From assembly GCA_013115135.1 (NCBI GenBank), contig JABANP010000077.1, positions 101,237 to 165,236 on the forward strand: a stretch of DNA of 64,000 nucleotides. The letters are read 5' to 3'. Source of the stretch: Perkinsus olseni (taxonomy: Eukaryota > Perkinsozoa > Perkinsida > Perkinsidae). The notes under the pieces are model-generated. The model worked only from the letters and a program-made list of their open reading frames with translations. It searched no databases and was not told the DNA's origin. This document shows, piece after piece, positions 23,044 to 32,247 of the stretch (the first letter of the stretch is position 1; every line of letters starts with the position of its first letter). A program made the position numbers and the translations under genes.

Positions 23044-24144
23044 AGGGCTGAGATTTTTTTCCAATGCACAAGTGTGCCACTGTCATTGAAGTGAGAGAAA
23101 AGTTTGTTGAACGATTGAGATTAACTGATGGTCCAGTTACCATCTTTCCCCTCTATTTTATGTAGTAAACCGTAATACCTATTCATTTATATTGCATACC
23201 GAGTTGTGTTAGTAAGTGGCATCAGCGGGGTATTTGTTGAAAGAAGAAGCTCAACTCATATCATACGGTCTAATAGACGGCTTCGTTGCGATGCCTAACT
23301 TCTTCCCAGTAAAAGTCGAATCCTGTGTGAAAGGCTTGCGTAACCCGTGGTGATGCTTGATCTCGCTGTTCGGGGTAAAGCGGATCTCTCTGGGGTCTCT
23401 ACCGTAGCGTACTGATCTAGCGGGTGGCTCAAGTCAGATTGAGAGCATTTCCTGTACGTCGCGAAATCACTACCTGCTGTGCTGGTGACAAGATCACTGC
23501 GGATCTCTTAACAAGAAATTACCGCTATCCGCTCTCCTTCCAGCCACATCAGGAATAGCAAGCGAACTCATCACGTGGCCGCTCCAATCGCCTCGTCTAA
23601 CATCGCCAGCTTCTCACTCTGCAAGCGCGAAGGGTCCAATGTTTGTGCGTCACCATGGCTTGGCGACCAAGCCCTTGGTATGGTTGATCGATAAGGACCA
23701 CATCCAACTTGCTAATGTCGTCTTATCAAAGTTGTGCTCTACTATTTCTAGGTCGCTATACCCGCTGATCGTCTAGAGACTCTGATTGTCTAGGCGTAGT
23801 GACTTGTCTTCGGTGATGCCAGTGTCCGCGAGTGGTGATGTGGTCAATTCACCGCAGACATCTTTCGCTACTAGCGAATCGCTAGAACGCAGTTTCAGGG
23901 GAGATCATTGAGATCTTCTTCTCTCCACCGTTCAGAGGTCGGGGGCTTATTGAGCGCTAAAGTAGGCGTGGCCTGGGCCTTCAGTGGTATCGAGTGTGAT
24001 TAACAGAAGTCGGCAGTTTCATTCAATTCTCACGTTCTCTCGGAAATCACATTCAACTCAACTCGTCCATGGTCACCGTTTCTGACAGCTTAATTGGTCC
24101 ACTAAACCCAGTAGACTAACACAAAGCATTTTGCTTCGAAAAAG
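23044..24144. other. intergenic region between convergent genes
   Basis: 1.1 kb between the plus-strand fumarate reductase stop and the minus-strand CtlX-like stop. No open frame with coding character. It should hold the 3' UTRs of both genes. A T-rich run follows the fumarate reductase stop (23053-23060). Confidence 0.5.
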
Positions 24145-25365
24145 TTATGAAGCGAGTGGAAGGAAATTCGCCGCAAGCATGCAACGGGCACTTCCCCCCG
24201 ATATCTCAATCGTCGTCAGAGGCACCGGCACGACCTCAACGTACTTACCGAGAATGGCGAGTTGGGGTTCAGTCAGTGACGCGAATGCTGTTTCCGAGAG
24301 CACCAGCCGATGCACCCCATCACAGCCCCGGAGCTCAAACGCGTTCCCGGCGAAGTTATCGACTTGGCTTAAAGACAGCGGTATGATCTCCTTCCCTGTA
24401 TCCATCAACTTCGTTTGCAGCCGAGCTTTGTCTTCCTCGTCTTTCACAGAGTCCAAACACACCAGCGCGAAATCGGTTCCCACAGTGAGCATGACATTAG
24501 TGTGGTAGATAGGGACATCTCTGGCGTCAAGTGCAGAGAACGATACAACCTCGTAGTCAGGGAAACGACTGCCCCACTGAGCCAAACCCTCGCTGGTTGC
24601 TCTCTGCGAGAGAGCTACATATACCACTCGGTTTGGAGAATCGAAGACCAACGCACCTGTCCCTTCTAAAAACGACCCTGTTTCTTCCAATCTAGAGAAG
24701 TCCACGGATCGTTTGACGTTGTAGCCCAGCCATTGTAGCTGAGCTAGTAACCTGTTTAGTAGCCGGCGTTCTAGACGACGGGTAGGAGCGAGCATGGGGT
24801 AGATGACGAACGTACCATCAGCATGAGTAGTGAACCAGTTATTAGGGAAGATGGCATCGGGCTTCGGAGGCTGTGCGACGTCCTGCAATACAGTTACTTC
24901 AACCTGAGATGGCTCAACAGTTGTCGATTCAACTGAACCGCTAGAGAATTGAATGCCTAGCCTTCTTCGAATCAGACCCTGAATAATCTACGGGCGGCCC
25001 GAACTACGGGACAGCGCGGTGAATACGGCGATCCCTCTACGCTAGGGCACGGTGAATACGGCGATCCCTCTTCGCTAGGGCGCGGTGAATACGGCGATCC
25101 CTCTTCGCTAGGGCGCGGTGACTAGCGACACGCGAGGCACATTTGCACCATCGAGTCGTGACAACAATGAGTCGAGGCTTAACTTAACAGTATCCCGCAG
25201 AATGCTGACGAAGTTGTCGAACTCTTCTTGGGCCTTCAGAAGGAGATCTCCCTGATCCATCCCAACTGCGGTCTGGAACGCGTTGTCAGCTGCGGTCTCA
25301 GGGTTCGAATAGAATACAGCTGGACGAACCATGATAACCGCTGAGGGTGATTGTTGGCAAGACAT
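24145..25365 (-). CDS. CtlX-type guanidino-group modifying enzyme (amidinotransferase superfamily)
   Basis: Two exons, 25365-25141 and 24903-24145, joined in phase 0 over a 237-nt intron. The product is about 328 residues. The N-terminus reads SAVIMVRPAVFYSNPETAADN, then QPPKPDAIFPNNWFTTHADG, GSFLEGTGALVFD, IYHTNVMLTVGTDFALVCL, DNFAGNAFEL and finally ISGGSARCMLAANF, with the likely catalytic Cys. These blocks match citrulline-utilisation hydrolase (CtlX) and arginine-deiminase-related proteins, which act on guanidino or ureido groups. The exact substrate is unknown. The start MSCQQS gives no clear targeting signal. The intron carries a 33-bp tandem repeat. The frame is intact throughout. Confidence 0.88.
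25014..25121. repeat. 33-bp minisatellite, about 3.2 copies
   Basis: Unit starts at 25014, 25047, 25080 and a partial at 25113 (GCGCGGTGAATACGGCGATC...). Copies differ at one or two positions. It lies wholly within the single intron of the CtlX-like gene. Confidence 0.92.
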
Positions 25366-26552
25366 GGTACACAAAATGCTGAAAGAGGCTCCGAGACAGG
25401 GTGCATACCTTGCGGTTGGTCCGAATGCCGAGCTTAGCTCGGTGAGCTGGATGTCATCGCGAGCACAAAGCGCCTACGAGCAGCATTGACGAGGATCACA
25501 TGCGTTCATATGAGTGAGATGGAAGCGTGGGTAAACACTTTGACTTTCCTCGACGCGTGCGCTAGTGTGTTCGCCATTTCAAGCGTTCGTGCATTCGACC
25601 AAGTACAACCCAAAAGTGAAAGAAAATAGGAAACTGTTCAAATCCACGAACTGGCATCTGCCACGGAGAAAACGCCATCCTGTCTAGCCCGGGAACGTAA
25701 AGAAACTCAGCCAGTAACACTATGAGATCGGCCATTCTTGCGCTTGCTCACGGACCAATAGCAGGCCATTCCCGAGGAATGCGGTGCTATAAAGTCGATT
25801 CGCAACACGAGCCTCTTTTCCTAATGTTAGACGAGATCGCGGGCTAAAACCGGCGATTTACAGTCGTATAATAGCTGGTTGCCGACGGTCAATGCGGTGG
25901 TAGCGGCGCTGCCGCAGCGTAAGTCACCAATTACACGGCAGACTCTGGCGGCCAGAGCTTCTTCTACAAACATAGAACCTTCCCAAGCGTACAGTCCACA
26001 TTCCGACGACCCTACTCTGCTATCTACTTTCAAGATGATTCCAGTCAGTGCATCCTGTGATAGTTGTGGGCCCGTATTATCCTCGAAGCACCGCTCCTCT
26101 TACCTCTCATCCCGCAGGTGAAGTCCTACCGGGTTAGCTAAGGGCTCACAATCATTCGTGAATCCGTCAATTTCTCTGCATAAATGCACCTGCGGGCTCC
26201 ACGTTTCAAGTCAGAACTCCCAAAAGGAAAATACCACAGTGATGACGAAGTTGTGAGCGATTTGCGTCACCGCTGCGCAGCAATGGTATCGCGCACGCCA
26301 ACCCGGATTCAACCCCTCAGCCGTACCACCGAAGGACGGGTTGTTCACTAGCTCACTTTTGAGATCCGTAACCAATTTCGGCGTCGATAACTCTCGTACG
26401 TGGTCAGCTTTCGTTCGGCACTCCTAGAGAAAATATCAGGAAGGCTCTTCCCCGGTGATTCACTGCATGCCCTTGGCCTCACGTGCCCTCCTTGGTAGCC
26501 TAGTCCACGACATGCTGCTTAGTTCCTCTTTCTCCCGGAGTGACCGTCTCTA
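25366..26552. promoter_or_regulatory. divergent intergenic region
   Basis: 1.2 kb between the minus-strand CtlX-like start and the plus-strand CREC start, so both promoters should lie here. A minus-strand open frame at 25827-26033 looks mildly protein-like but has no motif, ATG context or partner exon that I can support. Confidence 0.4.
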
Positions 26553-27852
26553 ATGCGCCTTGTTCGTGCTACACTACTCACCGGTTTCTGCTTCTTCTAC
26601 GGGAGAGCGTCAATAGAGGACCTCTTCGACGAAGACTGGGACGCTGAAGATGCCGAGGAAGATGATGATTTTGATATGGAAGGAGGTAGGCCGGGCTCGA
26701 TACCTGTGTGTGACAAGCAACTACCGGAGAACGTCTCGAGGAGCTGTGGACCTCTTTGAGATTCACTTCTATCGAAGGCCTAGCCTGATGTTGTTCCCTC
26801 AGAGTATGGTGATCCAGGCGACTTCATGATGGATCAAATTCATCCTCTGGACAGTGACGATCTGCTGACCCTCTTCACAGAGTATCTTGATGTTGATCAG
26901 TGAGCAAGGCATGTGTAGTAGGGCTCTAGTAACACACTCAGGGACGGCTTCGTTACGCTACTAGAGATGGAGCAAGCTTCTCAAAGGGCCAAGAGGCTGG
27001 AAGCTCGCCAACAGGTTATTACCCGTAATGATAAGCTTGCCTGCGTATTAACAGTGCCTCAGATCGAAGCAGAGAGGGAAGGTATGGATATAGACGGAGA
27101 CGGGGCATTGAGCCTAGTGGAGTTCCTGGCTATCTACGACTTGAGTGAAGGTGGGTGGTGCTAAGGGCTTTCCTTCATCGCACTGGGCGCTGAGTTTAGG
27201 CGGCCCTGGCGGGTGATGTGCGTCAGCAGTGGGTAGGTCCAATTCTCCTAACAGGCTGGTCAAGCACCTTGATCTCTCAGGTTGATGCCAATAGGCGTGC
27301 CCTCGAAAGCTTGTTTGAAGCGGGGAGATGCCAACAACGACGGGAAGCTGGATTTCGACGAGTTCTCCTCACTAGTCAGCCCGACCCCGGGGACCGACCT
27401 GGCTAAGGTCCGTCGTCGCCGGCACGCGCATCTTGTGGAACTCCGGTTGGTGGCTGGTCGCAGGCTCTGATGGCGGCGGAGTTCGTGTATAGAGACCTAG
27501 ACCAGGATGGCAAGCTAGACTCGAAGGAGAGGCAGCCAGTGGTAGGCGAGAAGAGCTTCGTTGTGGGCGACGCATTTTTCAGCAGTATCCCGAGGAGGAT
27601 GCGGCCGTGGACGAGATCGGAGAGGAGGAGTTCAAGAAATACGATGTTGACGGTCAGACGTGGCCGATGGTGCTTGGCTGCTTCCACGGCTGATGTTCCC
27701 CAGGCGATGGCTACCTGAGTATGGAGGAGTTCGAGAAGTATGGCAGCGAGATTGAGGCGGCGAATCTTGAGGTCAGACGTGACCTTCTGGAGGAGATCGA
27801 CTCGGATAAAGACGGGAAAATCAGCATAGAGGAGGTGCTATACGGTATATAG
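26553..27852 (+). CDS. secreted/ER six-EF-hand calcium-binding protein (CREC/reticulocalbin type)
   Basis: A cleavable signal peptide (MRLVRATLLTGFCFFYGRAS) is followed by a very acidic stretch and six canonical EF-hand loops: DVDQDGFVTLLE, DIDGDGALSLVE, DANNDGKLDFDE, DLDQDGKLDSKE, DVDGDGYLSMEE, DSDKDGKISIEE. Six hands after a signal peptide fit the CREC family (calumenin/reticulocalbin), low-affinity Ca2+ binders of the secretory pathway. Exons: 26553-26685, 26803-26899, 26942-27014, 27063-27150, about 27255-27407, 27464-27541, 27583-27652, 27704-27852. It ends EVLYGI, so the usual HDEF/HDEL-like ER retention tail is absent. Around 27322-27325 (GGGG) the third hand needs either one base skipped or an alternative acceptor near 27294. 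Confidence 0.8.
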
Positions 27853-27941
27853 CCTATACCAGCGTATCTTTGTTCGACGTGCGGCTCTTCGGCGATTGCC
27901 GTGATTGAGGAGCGTGTCTGCGCGGGATTCCACGGTTATTG

Positions 27942-28811
27942 ATGGACCCGGTTTTGTGCGCTTCTCAGCTGGAGAAAGTCCTGGAAGTTTTGGGAGAGTC
28001 TCGTAGCCTTGGAACTCACCCGCTCGTCCAGGAGTGGGTCGTGCTGCTGCAGCAGGTAAGGGACCGGGTGGACCCTCGGTCCTGCTCTATTGGTAACGCT
28101 TACCTACCGCGGTCCTTTCATCGTTCAGGATGGGCGTGGCGGAGGAAAGACGACACCAGACTTAGATGATGAGGTGAGTTGGCAGTGGAGTGTGGGGTGT
28201 CTGAGTATTGTGCTGTTACAGGAGAGCGAAGGTGATGACGAAGATCTCTGAGTGGTCCCCTACCTGTGTCATGGAGTCTGTTGCTTGTTTTTTTTTACCC
28301 ATTGACATCGTGCGTTGCGTTGGACAGTCTTTCAATAGCTAATCGGGAGGCATTAGACGAGTTCATGCCTGGCCGAGGGTTGGCCGAGCAGGTGGAGGAT
28401 CTTGGAGTTCTGGCGAGGGAGAGGATGGCTGAGTCCCAGCTCCTGTTAGCGGAGTCCGACCGTCTGCGAGCCCGAGCGATGAAGGCTGCAGCCATGGTCC
28501 TTGATCCCAGGTCAGCTTCGGATGATCCTCGTTCCTTGGTAGGTGGATACGGTACTAGGTCGCCTCGTCATCGAAGCCAGGGAGAGTCTCGTGGCAGCAG
28601 CCGGCGCCCACTACCAGGTAAGACGGTGCCCTAGTTGAATGGAAAGCCAAGGTGCATGGCTAATCTATGAGGGGGAGTGTGGGATTTTTGCTCCGGTCTA
28701 TCTTTGCAGGAGCTCCAGGGGATCGCTGCCTCGAGGCTCGGCGACTATCCTATGATGGCCAGACACCGGGAGGCTCGCAAGGGACGGATACGGGTATCCA
28801 GCGGCGGGGTC
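27942..28811 (+). CDS. hypothetical small acidic/coiled-coil protein
   Basis: Starts MDPVLCASQLEKVLEVLGES, then after introns at about 28056-28128 and 28174-28220 an acidic stretch DLDDEESEGDDEDL. A further exon at about 28328-28620 is helical (REALDEFMPGRG, VEDLGVLARERMAESQLLLA, SDRLRARAMKAAAMVLD) and Arg/Ser-rich at its end. The join between the acidic exon and the helical exon is not fixed, so these may be two genes. No family recognised. Confidence 0.33.
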
Positions 28812-29820
28812 GTTGTTGTTATGGGGGTTGTTCATAACATCAGGATCTGATTACCGACCTTGAGGTTTTGCAGCAGAGATTGAAGCGATTGGAGAGGCAT
28901 GTTGGCATAGGGCGGAATATGGATAATCATGTTGGCTGCTGCGGAGCGGGGGATGAGTTTGTACCAATGGGGGTAGTCGATGCCGAGGCCGCGTAGTACT
29001 AGTAGCAGCAGGGTCGCCACCGTATGGGATTGCGATACGGTGACTCGCATTGCAGTTTCTTAGCGATCTACTTCTGCTGCTGCTCCTCAATGCTTGCGCC
29101 AGCGGACTCTGAGAAGTGGTCACGTTGCTGCTCGGTAGAACGATCTCGGATTGTTTCATACCGAAGTCGCGCTGGGAGTACGGCTGTTACCACGGCCAAC
29201 AGCGGAGCTCAGCTGCTTAGTAGGGGATGGTAAGGGCCCAACTTGTCACTGTCAGTGACAAGTTGTCAGATAGGGGACGGAACCGGTGTCTTAATGAGCT
29301 GTTCTTCAAAGTTTCGTGGTCACCTCGCTGCAATCGCACAGTTTGGTAACTTGGATTTCTGCTGCCCAAAGCTAGTCCAGGGAGGTTACCCGTCATATTC
29401 ACGAGGACAGTGGAGCAAGTTACAAGTTGTGGTATGTAGGAGGATGGGCTGGTGCCACGCGCTAAATAGCAGACCGATGGCTCCTCCACCTCTAGCCCTC
29501 ACGCGTGGCTATGATCGCCTCTTGGAGGCAATGCAAGCGCGAGATCTCCGAGACTCGGCGTGGTGACGCCCCCGCAGTACCATTACGTTGGAGAGTGTGG
29601 ATGTGCAGGACCAAGCCCCCGATAGGGAGATGCAGGTCCGCTATAGGGGTATAATGCCGCAGACCTTCCGGATGTCTCCCGGCCCATGCCGTGGTCATGG
29701 AGAAGTTTTCATGCTCTCAGTGTAGAGATGTCGAGCTAGTGACGATGGGTTGGTGCCGCAGGGCTGACAGACGTCGCTGAAACTGTACAGCAGGAAGAAG
29801 GTGAATATTACCATTCTACC
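28812..29820. other. mostly unassigned stretch
   Basis: About 1 kb with no supported gene model. It contains a 27-base near-perfect inverted repeat at 29239-29265. A short plus-strand frame at 29477-29566 (DRLLEAMQARDLRDS) is the only coding-like piece. Confidence 0.35.
29239..29265. repeat. 13-bp perfect inverted repeat with 1-base centre
   Basis: Arms CAACTTGTCACTG and CAGTGACAAGTTG around a single T. Such a tight palindrome could be a dimeric protein-binding site or an extruding hairpin. No gene start can be tied to it. Confidence 0.85.
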
Positions 29821-30870
29821 ATGTCCTGGCGGTCCACCTTTACTCGTCACTTCCTCAAGCAGAGGTTCATGGAGGCGGCCAAGGTTGCTGGAGCTACTGG
29901 GGCCCTAGCCGCTTCAGGAGTTGTACTGGTTGGCGGGGTTACCTTCTGTTACGAGACCGCTGGCCCGATGATCATACGGAGGGCTGTGCCAGAGTGGGAT
30001 GCTCTTTCCTTGCTACGCGCGTCCTTCCACCTCCTCCCCAGGTACTCCAGCTTCCGGGACGACACCCCTTACATCGAGGAAACCCTGGGGCGTGCAGTTC
30101 CCAACTAAAATAGCTGTTGGAGTGCCTCCCAACCTGAGGTCGTATCACAGTAGCTGTTATCCTCGAGCCCGATGAGCCTCCCACAGGTCACACGTTATCG
30201 TCGGTGCAGCTCCGAGATGCATGCAGAATGTCTGCTGGTTTCCACCGGCTCGGGCGTATGCCCTAGGTAGTGACGCGGGGCTTGAGAGGGGCATTAGGCG
30301 CCGTTACAGGCATCTACGTCTCCGAGGCCCACCTGAATCGCGTCAAAGCTGATGGTGGCTCTGCTGATAGCGTCTTTGCCCCGGCGGTGGAGAAGACTTT
30401 TTACTATAATTTCATCACAAAGAAGGACTCCAAGTACCCCACTCCTCATCAGTTGCGGGCTGTTCGAGCTCTTCTTCCTCAGGCATGTCAGACAGGGCTT
30501 CGAGAGGTCTATGAACTCGTATTTGGATGTGATAGAAGTGTCTGGTAAGCAGAAGCCCGCCCAGGAGCAGGTGTCTGAGTTCATCGCTGTGCTGAAGGGG
30601 AAGGAGCTGCAGAAAGGTGATGTGTTGGAGGTGAGACTGCCGCAGTACGGACTACTGAAGCATCACCACCACCTCTAGGTGCAGTGCCTCCCAAGCGAGC
30701 GAAGGGTTGTTGTGAAGTTCAATGGCGAAGTAGAGGCAGATATACGGGGTAAGTGCGGAACGTGTGGCGCCTCTGTTTTAGTCCCTTCTCGTGTAGGCAC
30801 TGTCCTCATCCATGTTCTCCATGCTATATACTTCGGCAACGCTGCTAGAGGGCCAAAGCAGGGGGCTTGA
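29821..30870 (+). CDS. chalcone-isomerase-fold protein (AIM18/CHI-like)
   Basis: Exon 1 starts MSWRSTFTRHFLKQRFMEAA and carries a hydrophobic segment (GALAASGVVLVGGVTFCY), which together look like a mitochondrial presequence plus membrane anchor, as in fungal AIM18/AIM46. The later exons show CHI-domain blocks: GALGAVTGIYVSEAHLNRV, RHVRQGFERSMNSYLDV, EFIAVLKGKELQKGDVLEVR, VVVKFNGEVEADIRG and HVLHAIYFGNAARGPKQGA. In this family the last blocks form the fatty-acid-binding fold. Enzymatic chalcone isomerase activity is not implied. After ETLGRAV (near 30100) the frame continues as PTKIAVGVPPNL only if one base of a CCC run is skipped, or a very short intron is removed. Exon borders are approximate. 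Confidence 0.72.
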
Positions 30871-31017
30871 GCAGCTGCCATTCTGGTTCACGATGCTGTA
30901 TCAGGTATCGCAACATGACCGATCGGTTCATCACCGGGGCTTCGAAGTGTCTGGCGGCATCCGATTAGCGACTAGCATGATTGCTCTGACGTCGTTTCTG
31001 TTTCTCCCACCTCCCTA

Positions 31018-31775
31018 TTGAGTTATCAACACAGTGGGATATTTTGTTTTCCTCGGAAGCTCTACTTGCCCTCCATGCTGGGTGACCCTAGGGGAGTATT
31101 TGGCAGCAGCCGTGATGCGATTGAGAATGACAACGAGGAGAAGGACCTCAATCCCGCTGACTTGGCCGTTGTGGTACTTACTGGGCGAGAGGGGGTGGGG
31201 CGGCAGTCAGGGAGCGTCAGGTTGTTTCGGGGTTGGTTCGACCAGTGCGGCCAGCAGCGGTGACCAGGCTACTCACCAACAATAGCAGTGTACGGATAGT
31301 GCGAGAATGGACGGAACCAGCCAAGAAGGTAGTTCGGTGGAGTGTGAGAAATTATGAGGGGCAACTGTTCCACCGTCAGAGTTTTGCGGTGGTCGAGTAC
31401 TACGACGAGGGTACAGCAAGGCGGATGGGCAAAGCCATCCAAGACACTAAATGGAACCAGGAGCACAGACTCGTTGTGGACTTCCTTAGAAGGAGCCAGG
31501 TAGAGTTGCCTGCTTACCGCTCCGACGACTCATGCGGGATTTATTTCAGTTTTCTGAAGTAGCGGTGGATCCGAAAGGCTCCTCCAGCGGACCGAAAGCG
31601 TGGTGGGAGCTCGCCCGAAGGGGCCGACGAGTCGCGGAAGCGGCACAGTGGGACGACCAGCAGTCGAACGCGCGAGATGGACAAGCGGGAAATCGAAGAG
31701 ATGGTCGAGGAGAAGCAACGAGTGCTGAGTGAACTGAGGAACGTACTGTCCGGATGGCATCACTCCTGTTCATGA
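31018..31775 (+). CDS. RRM-like RNA-binding protein, Acinus-like (tentative)
   Basis: The core exon (about 31280-31500) reads VRIVREWTEPAKKVVRWSVR, then SFAVVEYYDEGTARRMGKAI and DTKWNQEHRLVVDFLRRSQ. The second half resembles the RRM of Acinus, where the beta3 strand is followed by a short helix and a K-W-x-Q segment. An upstream piece near 31100 (DAIENDNEEKDLNPADLA) could be an earlier exon. The 3' part can be read in two frames after the intron at 31500, giving either a tail rich in Arg/Ser and a coiled helix (KREIEEMVEEKQRVL) ending at 31775, or a different basic tail. Acinus belongs to the exon-junction ASAP complex. The assignment is weak. Confidence 0.35.
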
Positions 31776-32247
31776 GTTGTCTCTGTCCTGCAGCATAAAT
31801 TCCTACCTGCGACGTCCGCCGCTTCCAATACTACTCTGCTATGGATGCCGTGCACACACAAGCAAACGGAGAAGCTGCAAGCTCAGGTCAGGACAACGCT
31901 GTGGTATGCTCGTGATCTTAACCGATGAATTTTCGTTACTTCGAAGTCCTTGGGCCTCGGATAGCATCTACTCGTTGTTTGCCCCTTCAGGTTTCAAAGA
32001 ATGGTGGGAAGTTCCCGACGATTCCGGCTCCCGCGGACTACCCTGCGGTGCGGAGTAGCCGATAGGATTAACAGTCACAATTTATTCAGGATATTTGACA
32101 GGCGACCTGCTGACAAAAGTAAACTTTCACTGTTCCGTGAGGTGCTTGCAGTGCGGGTCAATTGAATCGGGTCTAACGCCTACTATGGTTGATTCTTCAT
32201 GGCAGCATACGCGGGGCCCTACTCAGTTCGATTCACTCTCCCGAACC
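31776..32247. other. intergenic region
   Basis: No supported coding region between the RRM-like gene and the signal-peptide ATG at 32248. Short frames only. Confidence 0.4.

Noticed and set aside
25014..25121. CRISPR-like array
   Set aside because: The 33-bp units are directly adjacent with no unique spacers and lie in a eukaryotic intron, so this is a minisatellite.
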